The notes under the pieces: model-generated
The model's database searches: none
What the model was told of the DNA's origin: nothing
What the model saw: the letters and a program-made list of their open reading frames with translations, nothing else
Position numbers and translations under genes: made by a program
NCBI GenBank assembly: GCA_947493745.1
Contig: CANLSM010000001.1
Location: 339,913-403,912, forward strand
Direction of reading: 5' to 3'
DNA length: 64,000 nucleotides
DNA from: an uncultured Paracoccaceae bacterium
Lineage (GTDB): Bacteria > Pseudomonadota > Alphaproteobacteria > Rhodobacterales > Rhodobacteraceae
Shown: in pieces, positions 54,389-63,019 of the stretch
Position numbering within the stretch: position 1 is the first letter of the stretch
How the letters are laid out: every line of letters begins with the position of its first letter

Positions 54389-54672
54389 GGATGCACCTTT
54401 GATCGAAAGAGCAGCCCCAGGAGGCTGTAAGCCGCTTTATTGCGCTTTATTGTTTTGGACGTCCAGCGGATTCGTGAGCTTCCGGTTCAGGTGTGAAACG
54501 TGGTGCATCCCTGTCCCTGATGGACGTGGCGGCCGTTCTTTGTCGAGATACGTCATGCGAGGGTGGATCAAGCATCACAGACCCGGGATTCGGTTTGCGG
54601 TCGAGGCGCGCTCGCCTCAGCTTCGCCAACGGTCGCGGGGCACTGCTGTTCGAGCACGATCCCCGCTTCATG
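54389..54672. other. Region upstream of the DUF2158 gene
   Basis: This 284-bp gap has no recognisable gene. On the minus strand a tandem pair of CAATAAAGCG (two perfect 10-bp copies, about 54438-54457) lies about 50 bp before the DUF2158 start and may be part of its promoter. A 74-codon minus-strand frame (54447-54671) exists, but its basic, low-homology content does not support a gene. Confidence 0.3.
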
Positions 54673-55425
54673 CTAACTTCGGGCCTTTGGTGCGCCATCA
54701 CTGACCAGACGCATCCCCAGATGGGCAGGTGGTGTGCCAACAGCGCAACCACCACGTGCCGGATCGCGAACAAGGAGCGGGACAGCGGCAATATGTTCGC
54801 CACCCACAAAGAATGCAGGGCAGTGGTCGCGCGTGATCTCACTCTTTGCAGAGCCGGAATAGCAGTCCATTGTCCATTCCCAGACGCTGCCATTGAGATC
54901 GACAATACCTTGAGATGTGGTGTCGAACGATCCCCGTGCACGCAGCGCACGTTTGGTCTGCGGCTCCATCAGATAGGCCGATGCCCAGGTCAAGTCAGGA
55001 TCGGTGAAGATCGGATCGGGTTTTTCCGGCAGCACTTCGGCGGCCATGTATTCCCACTCCATCAGGGTGGGAAGACGAAATGTGACGTCTGCACCCTCGT
55101 TGATCCAGTCAAGGTATTCGGACACATCCACGTAGGACAGGCCTGTGGCGGGCATTTCGCTCTCGGCGTGGTTGCCCGGGACCCGCAATGCGAGGGTGCA
55201 GGCACCGGCATCATGGCAGGTGTTCCATTCGGCAATGCTGACTTCGTATTTCATGACGTAGAGCAGCGTCCCGTCGGGCATCGGAACCGGCTGTTCGGCC
55301 ATTTCAGGTGCATGGCCGTGTCCGGGACCACCCATCTGCTGTGTGGCCCCGATAAAGGCGGCCACCGCCAACACGGCACAGATAGCGATAACGCCTCTTG
55401 CGGTGTTGACGATGGCGGGCTTCAT
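54673..55425 (-). CDS. nirV: NirV, formylglycine-generating enzyme (SUMF1)-like protein of the nitrite reductase operon
   Basis: A 250-residue exported or membrane-anchored protein (hydrophobic start GVIAICAVLAVAAFIGA) of the SUMF1/FGE fold, with FRLPTLMEWEYMA, NGSVWEWTMDCY and HLGMRLV. NirV follows nirK in many denitrifiers; its role is not settled. It lies 15 bp after nirK on the same strand. Confidence 0.87.
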   Translation of the reverse strand: MKPAIVNTARGVIAICAVLAVAAFIGATQQMGGPGHGHAPEMAEQPVPMPDGTLLYVMKYEVSIAEWNTCHDAGACTLALRVPGNHAESEMPATGLSYVDVSEYLDWINEGADVTFRLPTLMEWEYMAAEVLPEKPDPIFTDPDLTWASAYLMEPQTKRALRARGSFDTTSQGIVDLNGSVWEWTMDCYSGSAKSEITRDHCPAFFVGGEHIAAVPLLVRDPARGGCAVGTPPAHLGMRLVSDGAPKARS

Positions 55426-55440
55426 TTTTCGGATCTCCGA

Positions 55441-56652
55441 TCAGGTTTCGAAGACGCGCGGAGCGACAACCTGCTCCATGAGGCTGTTGTTCCAGCTGCC
55501 TTCCACAACGAAATGTGCGGCAGCGCCCAGCAAGGTGGCCTCGATCAGATTGTGATTTACATATGCGTAAACGCCCGGCTGCTCGAAGGTATACATCGCT
55601 GCCATCGCGGTGCCGCCACGCACGAACCAGGTTTCCAGACCTGTCAGTGGCGGATCGCTGAACGAGGTTTCCCACACATAGTTGCCGTGCCCGCCAATCA
55701 GGTGAGGTCGGCTGTCGCGGTTAGCCTGATTGTGGATCATCAGGACAGTTTCCCCCACCTTGGCCTGCAGCGCGTTTTCACCGGTCAGCGCGCCGACCGC
55801 ACCGTTGAAGACACAATGCGTCGGGGTCAGTGTACGCATTGCTTCAAGGCTGTCTGCGTAGTCATCACCGGCGGCCTCGTATGTGAGAAACTCACCGGAG
55901 GCGTCCTTGGGCAGATAATAATCCTGCTCACCGATATAGGCGATGCTGTCATAGCGCAGCGGGTTTCCGTCGGCGTCTTTCAGGCCATCGCGGGGGAGCA
56001 CCATGACCGCCCCGTTCATGCCGTGAGTGACGTGATACGGTATCATCGCGCCACCGGGGGCACAGTGGTAGGTGAAACAACCCGGCTTGGTGGCTTTCCA
56101 GCGCAAGACAGTTTCCTCGCCGGGGAAGATGTGGGTCAGACCACCGCCACCCAACGCACCGGTGGATGCGTGAAAGTCGATGTTGTGTTCCATCTGGCTG
56201 TCGAGGGGATTGCGCAGGGTGAGTTCCACCATGTCGCCTTCGTGGCAGATGATCAGCGGGCCCGGAACCGAGCCGTTATAGGTCAGCGCCCAGACGCTTG
56301 CGCCTGTGTCTTCGTCAACCACCATCAGACGTTCGGTCGTTTCCATGGTAATTTCGATGATCTTCGGCCCGCCTGTGGCGACCTGCTCGTGTTCAGGTGC
56401 AAAGGGCGGCGCGACGAGTTCCTGCTTGACGCGCGTGTACCCGGACAGGTCAGCGGGTTCGGCTTCCACCTGTGCCTGAGCCTCTGCCTTGATAAAGCGG
56501 GCGGCGGGCGGTTGGATGCGGGGTATCGCGCTGCGGCGCTGGTTTGCAAATGCGGCAGTTCCGCTCATCGCGGCAGCGCCGGCAAGGACGGACCCGCGCA
56601 GGACATTGCGGCGGCTGGTTTGTGTCAGTCCAGGATTGATGAACTTGGTCAT
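55441..56652 (-). CDS. nirK: Copper-containing nitrite reductase
   Basis: A 403-residue periplasmic enzyme reducing nitrite to NO. A Tat signal ([18 protein letters not shown]) is followed by two cupredoxin domains. Type-1 copper ligands are His156, Cys197, His207 and Met212. Type-2 ligands are His161, His196 and His367, and active-site Asp159 and His279 are present. The Cys-to-His spacing ([11 protein letters not shown]) is one residue longer than in the Alcaligenes enzyme, as in class II NirK. The ATG at 56652 has GGAGG; the one at 56664 lies upstream of it. It receives electrons from a cupredoxin or cytochrome. Confidence 0.95.
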   Translation of the reverse strand: MTKFINPGLTQTSRRNVLRGSVLAGAAAMSGTAAFANQRRSAIPRIQPPAARFIKAEAQAQVEAEPADLSGYTRVKQELVAPPFAPEHEQVATGGPKIIEITMETTERLMVVDEDTGASVWALTYNGSVPGPLIICHEGDMVELTLRNPLDSQMEHNIDFHASTGALGGGGLTHIFPGEETVLRWKATKPGCFTYHCAPGGAMIPYHVTHGMNGAVMVLPRDGLKDADGNPLRYDSIAYIGEQDYYLPKDASGEFLTYEAAGDDYADSLEAMRTLTPTHCVFNGAVGALTGENALQAKVGETVLMIHNQANRDSRPHLIGGHGNYVWETSFSDPPLTGLETWFVRGGTAMAAMYTFEQPGVYAYVNHNLIEATLLGAAAHFVVEGSWNNSLMEQVVAPRVFET

Positions 56653-56712
56653 TCGTTCCTCCATGTGATCGGGGTTGGTACGAAAGCGTCGGCTGTCTTC
56701 ACCGAGCTTTGG

Positions 56713-57144
56713 TCAGAAGCGGGCAAGCTGCGCTTCAAAGCGTTCCTTGGCTTTGCGTGGCAGGCGGCCTTCCAGGAAATCCTCGGGCGCTTCCACATCA
56801 CCGACGGCGATGGTCATCACCATCCCCATGGCAAAGTGAGGCTTGCAGATAACGCCATAGACGCCCTCGATATCGAGAGTGACCTCGATTTCCTCATTGT
56901 TGCGACCCTTGAAGGCCTCCGCTCCCTCCGGCAGCATGCCATCCCCGGTTTCGGCGTTATCGCCGCGATCGGTTGCGACGAAGCGGATCGTGTCGCCCGG
57001 GGCCACACGTACGAATGCAGGCTCAAAGACCATCCGTTCGCCGTCAGGGCCCTTGTTGAGCATCTGAATTTCGACTGTTTCAGCAAGGGCGACGCTGCCC
57101 ATCAGGGCAAAGATCGCCATACCTGCTGCGAGTTTGCGGATCAT
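56713..57144 (-). CDS. Pseudoazurin with a substituted copper ligand
   Basis: A 143-residue blue-copper protein with signal peptide (cleavage after ALA21). It is the usual electron donor to NirK. Cys100, His103 and Met108 (ICKPHFAMGM) match three copper ligands. The fourth, normally His in GHN, is Asp62 here (DRGDNAET). The Asp-to-Cys spacing of 38 equals His40 to Cys78 in the Alcaligenes protein, so the alignment is secure. One base (G instead of C at the codon start, position 56961) would explain it. It is the first gene of the paz-nirK-nirV operon. Confidence 0.93.
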   Translation of the reverse strand: MIRKLAAGMAIFALMGSVALAETVEIQMLNKGPDGERMVFEPAFVRVAPGDTIRFVATDRGDNAETGDGMLPEGAEAFKGRNNEEIEVTLDIEGVYGVICKPHFAMGMVMTIAVGDVEAPEDFLEGRLPRKAKERFEAQLARF

Positions 57145-57209
57145 CGGCTTTCCTTTCGGTTATCTGCATGTCCTGGTTGCAATCTTAAGGAATGCCCGCG
57201 CAGCCGACG

Positions 57210-57223
57210 TTGTGCTGGAGCAA
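57210..57223 (-). promoter_or_regulatory. NnrR/FNR-type box upstream of the pseudoazurin operon
   Basis: TTGTGCTGGAGCAA fits TTG-N8-CAA. Its centre is 72 bp upstream of the pseudoazurin ATG, a reasonable place for activation at about -41.5. It also lies upstream of the divergent Crp/Fnr gene. A matching box precedes norC. Confidence 0.55.
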
Positions 57224-57268
57224 AGAACGCGACGAAACCGGCGCATTCATCTTTTGAAAGTTCCCGCG

Positions 57269-58006
57269 ATGTATGGCAGCGTTTTCCGGATGGACGCAGC
57301 ACCCGCACGCACCGCCTTTCCAAGGCTTGACGAAAGCTTGCTCTCGCGCCTGCCCCCCTTTTCCAAGCTCGACAGACGGCAGATCCGCACCATCCTCGAT
57401 CAGGCGACGTCGCGGCGGTATGAAAGCGGCGTTTCAATCTTTGACGAAGGCGCACCTGCAGAGCGGTTTTACATGTTGCTGGACGGGTATGTGCGCGTGG
57501 TGCGCATCACGCCGACAGGCGAACAGGTTACCGCTCTGCACATCCCCGCAGGCCAGTTGCTGGGGATCGCGCGGGCGATCGGGAAGACGGTCTATCCCGC
57601 AACGGCGATAGCGGCGACAGAGTCCATCGCATTGAGCTGGCCGATGCATCTCTGGGATCGCTTCGTCGCTGACTATGACGGATTTGCCACCGGGACCTAC
57701 AAGACGATCGGGGATCGTATGGGTGAAATGAATACGCGCATTGTGGAGATGGCCACCCAACAGGTCGAACAGCGTGTGGCGAACGCGCTTTTGCGCCTGA
57801 TCAATCAAACCGGGCGCAAGGTCGCAAACGGGATCGAGATCGACTTTCCGATCACCCGTCAGGATCTGTCCGAGTTGACAGCCACCACCCTGCACACCGT
57901 CAGCAGGTTGCTCAGCGCCTGGGAAAGACAGGGCCTCGTGCAAAGCAGTCGCAAGCGGATCGTGGTATGTGATCCGCACGCCCTGATGGTCCTAGCTCAG
58001 GCCTAG
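57269..58006 (+). CDS. nnrR: Crp/Fnr family regulator (NnrR/DNR-like)
   Basis: A 245-residue regulator. The cyclic-nucleotide-binding-like barrel is at RRYESGVSIFDEGAPAERFY and the C-terminal helix-turn-helix at ITRQDLSELTATTLHTVSRL. The N-terminal region has no Cys, so it cannot bind an FNR iron-sulfur cluster. That and its place between nirK and nor suggest an NO-responsive regulator. I used the ATG at 57269; 57290 is an alternative and the frame opens from 57134. It converges on the DUF1858 gene, sharing a CTAG. The symbol is by context. Confidence 0.8.
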   Translation: MYGSVFRMDAAPARTAFPRLDESLLSRLPPFSKLDRRQIRTILDQATSRRYESGVSIFDEGAPAERFYMLLDGYVRVVRITPTGEQVTALHIPAGQLLGIARAIGKTVYPATAIAATESIALSWPMHLWDRFVADYDGFATGTYKTIGDRMGEMNTRIVEMATQQVEQRVANALLRLINQTGRKVANGIEIDFPITRQDLSELTATTLHTVSRLLSAWERQGLVQSSRKRIVVCDPHALMVLAQA

Positions 58007-58212
58007 ACAGCGACGGCGGCCATCAGTTCCGCCATGAACATGTCCAGGTCGAGATGATATTCCGCAGAGGCATCAACGATTGTGTGGAACGGGCTGACCA
58101 CACAGCCGACGCATAACATCCTGTGACGCAGGAACACCGGAATTGTCTGCGGCCAGTATCTCATCAGGTCGGCCAACGGCAAATCGGGATCGTCGGGCTT
58201 CAAGGCACGCAT
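58003..58212 (-). CDS. DUF1858 small protein (hybrid-cluster-protein-associated type)
   Basis: A 69-residue protein of the DUF1858 family. The hallmark is RHRMLCVGCVVSPFHTIVDA, with a CVGC redox-type Cys pair. Related proteins occur with hybrid cluster protein and denitrification genes and are proposed to have a redox role. It is encoded opposite nnrR and norC. Its stop codon overlaps that of nnrR. Confidence 0.85.
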   Translation of the reverse strand: MRALKPDDPDLPLADLMRYWPQTIPVFLRHRMLCVGCVVSPFHTIVDASAEYHLDLDMFMAELMAAVAV

Positions 58213-58260
58213 GTCCGCCTCCTCTCAGCCATCAGGTTAGCCACGCAAACGCGCAGAACG

Positions 58261-58274
58261 TTGCGCTAGCACAA
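58261..58274 (+). promoter_or_regulatory. NnrR/FNR-type box upstream of norC
   Basis: TTGCGCTAGCACAA fits TTG-N8-CAA, with its centre 66 bp upstream of the norC ATG. The central GCTAGC is itself palindromic. Together with the box at 57210 it predicts shared NO or anoxia control. Confidence 0.6.
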
Positions 58275-58333
58275 CTTGTTTGAGCTTCGAGCGCGTTAAA
58301 AAACGGCCATCCCGCATTCAAGGAGGCCGTAAC

Positions 58334-58786
58334 ATGGCTGAATTTCTGACCAAATCACGGGCGCGAAACATCTTCTATGGGGGATCGGTCTTCTTTGTCG
58401 TGATCTTCGCGGGGATGACCTTCCATTCACACAGATATGTCGTCCGGACGTCGACGGCCGGAATGCCGCTCAGCGAAGCGGTCATACACGGCAAGCATGT
58501 CTGGGAACGTAACTCTTGCATCAACTGCCACACGCTGCACGGGGAAGGTGCATACTTCGCGCCCGAGGTTGGCAACGTGATGACCCGTTGGGGTGTGCTG
58601 GACAACCCGGAGGATGCCTTCGAGACGCTCAAGGCCTGGATCGAGGCACAACCCAGCGGCATCGAGGGCCGCCGACAAATGCCGGGATATGACCTGACCG
58701 ATGAAGACATCCGAGGCCTCGCAGAATTTCTGCGGTGGGCAGATCAGACCGACACCCAGGGCTGGCCGCCCAATGATGCGGGATAA
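58334..58786 (+). CDS. norC: Nitric oxide reductase, cytochrome c subunit
   Basis: A 150-residue membrane-anchored cytochrome c that feeds electrons to NorB. One N-terminal helix (FYGGSVFFVVIFAGMTF) precedes a heme motif Cys62-Ile-Asn-Cys65-His66 (SCINCHTLHG); the axial Met is in GRRQMPGYDLTDED. An AGGAGG precedes the ATG at 58334; the open frame to 58280 is not used. It is the first gene of the nor operon, with norB 12 bp downstream. Confidence 0.95.
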   Translation: MAEFLTKSRARNIFYGGSVFFVVIFAGMTFHSHRYVVRTSTAGMPLSEAVIHGKHVWERNSCINCHTLHGEGAYFAPEVGNVMTRWGVLDNPEDAFETLKAWIEAQPSGIEGRRQMPGYDLTDEDIRGLAEFLRWADQTDTQGWPPNDAG

Positions 58787-58798
58787 GGAGCGCAGATC

Positions 58799-60148
58799 AT
58801 GAAATATCAATCACAGAAAGTGGCTTACTGGTACTTCCTTGCGGCAATGGCGTTGTTCGGCATTCAGGTTCTGGGCGGACTCCTCGCCGGGTGGGTCTAT
58901 GTCTCGCCCAATTTCCTGTCTGAACTCCTGCCGTTCAACGTTATCCGGATGATCCACACCAACGCACTTATCGTTTGGTTGTTGCTGGGCTTTTTCGGGG
59001 CGGCCTACTTCTTGATCCCCGAGGAATCCGAGCGTGAGATATGGTCGCCGAAACTGGCCTATATCCAGCTGGTCATGCTGCTGGTCGGGACGCTCGGCGC
59101 TGTGGGTTCCTATCTTGTCGGGATCCATGGCGGGCGCGAATTTCTGGAGCAACCCCTCTGGGTGAAATTCGGCATTCTGGTGGCGGCTCTGATCTTCCTG
59201 CTGAACATTTCGATGACGGTGCTGGCGGGCAAGAAAACAGCGATCACCAATGTGTTGCTGATGGGGCTCTGGCTTTTGTCATTGTTGTGGGTGTTTGCAT
59301 TCATCAACCCGAGCAACCTGTCACTGGACAAGATGTACTGGTGGTTTGTCGTCCATCTCTGGGTCGAGGCAACATGGGAACTGGTAATGGCTGCAGTCCT
59401 TGCCTTCCTGCTGTTCAAGCTGACGGGGGTGGACCGCGAGGTGGTCGAAAAGTGGCTCTATATCATCGTGGCCACGGCGCTTTTCAGCGGAATTCTGGGC
59501 ACCGGGCACCACTTCTACTGGATCGGCCTGCCAGCGTATTGGCAATGGGTCGGATCGATCTTCTCAACCTTCGAGGTCATCCCGTTTTTCCTGATGATGT
59601 CGTTTGCATTCGTCATGGTCTGGAAAGGCCGCAGGAACCACCCCAACAAGGCGGCCCTGCTGTGGTCGCTTGGATCCAGTACGGTCGCCTTCTTCGGGGC
59701 AGGTGTCTGGGGGTTCCTGCACACCTTGCACGGGGTGAACTTCTACAGCCACGGCACCCAGATCACGGCTGCGCATGGGCATCTCGCCTTTTACGGGGCC
59801 TATGTCGCCCTGAACCTGGCGATCTTTACCTATGCCATGCCGATGCTGCGCGAGCGCGCGCCCTACAATCAGGTGCTCAACATGGTGTCTTTCTGGCTGA
59901 TGACAGGCGGCATGGCGTTCATGACCTTCGTACTGACATTTGCGGGAACCATCCAGACCCACATGCAGCGCGTGCTGGGCGACTATTACATGACCGTGCA
60001 GGATGATCTTGCGATCTTCTATCTGATGCGCTTTGGCGCCGGTGCTGCCGTGGTAATCGGTGCACTCCTGTTCATCTATTCGTTGCTGGTTGTGCGCAAG
60101 GACGAGATAATCGCACCGGGTCCGGCCGTGCAGACGCCCGGAGAATAG
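58799..60148 (+). CDS. norB: Nitric oxide reductase, catalytic subunit
   Basis: A 449-residue, twelve-helix heme-copper family protein that reduces NO to N2O. Heme and non-heme iron ligands are in the helices with IHTNALIVWLLLGFFG, GTGHHFYWIGLPAYW and HGHLAFYGAYVALN. Conserved Glu of the FeB site (FEVIPFF, also WEATWELVMAA) are present. It is a cNor type, as norC is its partner. Confidence 0.96.
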   Translation: MKYQSQKVAYWYFLAAMALFGIQVLGGLLAGWVYVSPNFLSELLPFNVIRMIHTNALIVWLLLGFFGAAYFLIPEESEREIWSPKLAYIQLVMLLVGTLGAVGSYLVGIHGGREFLEQPLWVKFGILVAALIFLLNISMTVLAGKKTAITNVLLMGLWLLSLLWVFAFINPSNLSLDKMYWWFVVHLWVEATWELVMAAVLAFLLFKLTGVDREVVEKWLYIIVATALFSGILGTGHHFYWIGLPAYWQWVGSIFSTFEVIPFFLMMSFAFVMVWKGRRNHPNKAALLWSLGSSTVAFFGAGVWGFLHTLHGVNFYSHGTQITAAHGHLAFYGAYVALNLAIFTYAMPMLRERAPYNQVLNMVSFWLMTGGMAFMTFVLTFAGTIQTHMQRVLGDYYMTVQDDLAIFYLMRFGAGAAVVIGALLFIYSLLVVRKDEIIAPGPAVQTPGE

Positions 60149-60151
60149 GCA

Positions 60152-60946
60152 ATGAACATCGCAACACACCCTGCCTTGCCGTTCTATCAGGCAACCGGTC
60201 GCGAATGTGATCTGTTCCAGATGGCCCATGACAACAGTTTGCCGCTTCTCTTGAAGGGGCCGACCGGCTGCGGCAAAACCCGGTTCGTGGAGCACATGGC
60301 CGCGAAACTCGGCAAGCCGCTCTATACTGTGGCCTGCCATGATGATCTGACAGCGGCAGATCTTATCGGCCGCTACCTGCTGAAAGGTGGTGACACTGTC
60401 TGGGTGGATGGTCCGCTGACGCATGCCGTGCGGGAGGGTGGGATCTGCTATCTTGATGAGGTGGTCGAGGCGCGCAAGGATGTCACGGTTGTCCTGCACC
60501 CGCTGACCGACACGCGGCGCACCCTGATGATTGATCGTACCGGCGAAGAGCTGACCGCACCGAAGGGCTTTATGCTGGTCGCCAGCTATAACCCCGGTTA
60601 TCAAAACGTGCTTAAGCGGCTGAAACCGTCTACACGGCAACGGTTTCTGTCGATCTCCTTCGATTTTCCCGATCCCGAGACCGAAACAGCTGTCGTTACC
60701 CGGGAAAGCGGGCTTGATGCACGACGTGTTGGCCCGCTGGTTCGGCTGGCAGGCCATATCCGCAACCTGTCCGGGATGGACCTTGAAGAAGGCGTCTCGA
60801 CCCGATTGTTGATTTATGCCGCGACCTTGATGGCGGGGGGCATGAGCGTGGACAACGCGCTGGAGGCTGCGGTGATCGAACCGCTTAGCGACGACGTGGA
60901 CGTGCAGCAATCGCTGCGCGATCTTGTCAGCACGATCTACGGATAG
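60152..60946 (+). CDS. norQ: NorQ, AAA+ ATPase for nitric oxide reductase maturation
   Basis: A 264-residue MoxR-type AAA+ protein. Walker A is GPTGCGKT at residues 36-43, Walker B is ICYLDEVVEARKDV, and VASYNPGYQNVLKRLKPSTR covers sensor 1 and the Arg finger. With the VWA protein NorD it is needed to insert the non-heme iron into NorB. It is 3 bp after norB and 5 bp before norD. Confidence 0.95.
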   Translation: MNIATHPALPFYQATGRECDLFQMAHDNSLPLLLKGPTGCGKTRFVEHMAAKLGKPLYTVACHDDLTAADLIGRYLLKGGDTVWVDGPLTHAVREGGICYLDEVVEARKDVTVVLHPLTDTRRTLMIDRTGEELTAPKGFMLVASYNPGYQNVLKRLKPSTRQRFLSISFDFPDPETETAVVTRESGLDARRVGPLVRLAGHIRNLSGMDLEEGVSTRLLIYAATLMAGGMSVDNALEAAVIEPLSDDVDVQQSLRDLVSTIYG

Positions 60947-60951
60947 GTGTC

Positions 60952-62835
60952 ATGCGGTTTCTCGACCTCATGGAACCGGAGGAGACCGTTGGCAACCTGT
61001 GGCACGATCTGGCCAGCGGGATCGGGGCGGATGTCAGCTATCCGGAGGCGGGGGTCGCGCTGTCTGCTGTCCGCTCCAGCCTGGCGGTGCTGTTCCGCGC
61101 TCTTGGTGGTGCGCCAGGGGTGGAACTGGGCGAAGCGCCTGCCACGTTGATGCGGCATCGTCGCCCATTGCGCCGCAAGCTCGGCACGGAGCGCGAATTC
61201 GAATGGATCGCCAGCTTTGACGGTGAGCGGCTGAACCTGCCGCCATTCATCGCAGATTTCGCAGATGCTGAACTTAATCGCGCGGCGTATTTCTGGCTGG
61301 CGGCGTTGGCGACAAGGGTGGATCCGGGCAGCGTTGCGTTGCCTGCCGATGGCTATGCCTTCGATTGCGCCCAGATCGCGGCCAACGCGGCGGCGGCTGA
61401 CGCGGCTTATGCCGCATGTCCCGGCCTGCGGGGTGCCTATGCTCGCATGGCTGAAGCCTGCCTGGCCAGAAGGCCAAAGATCACGCGTCCTGTACTGGAG
61501 GCGGCTGTAGAGGCCGCGATTTGCGCCCGACTTGGCGGTGTTGCGACAACACTGGGTCCGCAGGCCGCATCCCGCAGCTACACAACCTTCGCGCCGGTGC
61601 CGATCTGGCTGCGCTTTGGCAAGCCGAGTTCCGGGCCGGGGGCGGGGGAAGAGTTCGCAGAAGATGCAATGCCACCACCGACCGCCGCACATACCAGCCG
61701 CAAAGCGGGTGAACGCAAGGATCAGGATCAACAGAACCGCAAGGACAGCTTCATCATTCACCGCTTTGAATCCATCCTGTCATGGGTGGAGTCGCTGAAT
61801 ATCAACCGCAGTGTTGACGATGATGACGAGGAGAACGCGCAAAAGGCTGCAGATGATCAGGATCAGATCACCCTGTCCAGACATGACCGCAAGTCCGCAA
61901 CGCGGCTGCGACTGCACCTTGATCTTTCCCCTTCTGACGCCGATCACGAGGCTCTGTCGGGGATCCACACCTATCCCGAATGGAACTATCGAGCATGCAG
62001 CTATATGCAGGATCACTGCCGTGTGCTGGACGCTCCGGCGCAGCCGCTGGATGCGTCTTTCACACCCGATCCCCGTCACGTGCGCGCGGTGCGCCGCCAG
62101 TTCGAGGCGCTCCGCCCCCGCCGGATCCTGCAACCCCGGCAGGTGGACGGATCGGAGCTTGATCTTGATGCGTTCCTCTCTGCGCAGGCCGATCTGAGGG
62201 CAACGGGTCGGGGGTCTGACCGGATCTGGCAATCGGCCCGCCAGATTGAACGGGATATGTCCGTGGCTTTCCTCATTGATACCTCACGCTCAACCGAGGC
62301 CGCGATAGGCGACACCAGCGTAATTGATGTGGCTCGGCATACGATGGCTGCCCTCGCGACGGGCCTTGATGCCGCCGGTGATCGTTTTGGTATCTGGGGG
62401 TTTTCTTCCCTTCGTCGCGACCGCGTGTTCCTAACGCGTTGCAAGGACTTCGATGACCCCATGTCGGCTGACGTCACCGCCAATATCGGTGCATTGAAGC
62501 CGGGGCACTACACCCGTCTCGGCGCTGCGATCCGCCATGTGAGTGCCCAGCTGGCCCGGGAACCCGGCGCGCGCAAATTGCTGATCGTGCTGACCGATGG
62601 CAAACCCAACGATCTGGACCATTACGATGGCCAGCACGGTATCGAAGACAGTCACATGGCCGTGCGAGAGGCGCGGAATGCAGGTTTCAGCCTGCATGGC
62701 ATCATCATCGACGAGGACGGGCAGGACTGGTTCGCGCGCATCTTTGGCCGGGGTGGCTTCACGTTGCTGCCCGATGCCAACCGTCTGACACGGGCCTTGC
62801 CCGACATTTACCGCACCCTGACACAGGAGACCTGA
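60952..62835 (+). CDS. norD: NorD, VWA-domain protein for nitric oxide reductase maturation
   Basis: A 627-residue soluble protein. A long helical N-terminal part (with an acidic insert DDDEENAQKAADDQDQ near residue 290) precedes a VWA domain with MIDAS Asp443 in IDTSRST and ending VLTDGKPNDLDHYDG. It acts with NorQ as a chelatase-like pair. Confidence 0.94.
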   Translation: MRFLDLMEPEETVGNLWHDLASGIGADVSYPEAGVALSAVRSSLAVLFRALGGAPGVELGEAPATLMRHRRPLRRKLGTEREFEWIASFDGERLNLPPFIADFADAELNRAAYFWLAALATRVDPGSVALPADGYAFDCAQIAANAAAADAAYAACPGLRGAYARMAEACLARRPKITRPVLEAAVEAAICARLGGVATTLGPQAASRSYTTFAPVPIWLRFGKPSSGPGAGEEFAEDAMPPPTAAHTSRKAGERKDQDQQNRKDSFIIHRFESILSWVESLNINRSVDDDDEENAQKAADDQDQITLSRHDRKSATRLRLHLDLSPSDADHEALSGIHTYPEWNYRACSYMQDHCRVLDAPAQPLDASFTPDPRHVRAVRRQFEALRPRRILQPRQVDGSELDLDAFLSAQADLRATGRGSDRIWQSARQIERDMSVAFLIDTSRSTEAAIGDTSVIDVARHTMAALATGLDAAGDRFGIWGFSSLRRDRVFLTRCKDFDDPMSADVTANIGALKPGHYTRLGAAIRHVSAQLAREPGARKLLIVLTDGKPNDLDHYDGQHGIEDSHMAVREARNAGFSLHGIIIDEDGQDWFARIFGRGGFTLLPDANRLTRALPDIYRTLTQET

Positions 62836-62836
62836 C

Positions 62837-63019
62837 ATGCGCTTCCCTTTCCCCTTTGCAGGCATGATCTGCCTGTCGGCCACCACCAGCATCGCGCAGG
62901 AGTTCGACCCTCCCATACCGCAGGCCCAATCCGCCACGGCAGAGTTCTGGTTCGCGCTTGGCAGTGTCGCCCTGATCGCCGCACTTGCCCTCGTACACTG
63001 GCTGGTCGCGCGCTCATGA
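62837..63019 (+). CDS. Small exported membrane protein at the norE/norF position
   Basis: A 60-residue protein. It has a signal-like start (FPFAGMICLSATTSIAQ), a short periplasmic stretch and one helix (FWFALGSVALIAALALVHWL). It starts 1 bp after norD with AGGAGA inside the norD end, and overlaps the next gene by 4 bp. No family recognised. Denitrifiers often have small membrane proteins here (NorE, NorF); this one is too short for NorE. Confidence 0.55.
   Translation: MRFPFPFAGMICLSATTSIAQEFDPPIPQAQSATAEFWFALGSVALIAALALVHWLVARS

Noticed and set aside
54447-54671. 74-codon basic minus-strand frame before the DUF2158 gene
   Set aside because: No family, no ribosome-binding site, Arg/Pro/Ser-rich composition typical of non-coding GC-rich DNA.
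54493-57330. 945-codon plus-strand open frame opposite nirV, nirK and pseudoazurin
   Set aside because: It lies fully antisense to three well-supported genes, has no family resemblance, and long antisense frames are expected in GC-rich coding DNA.
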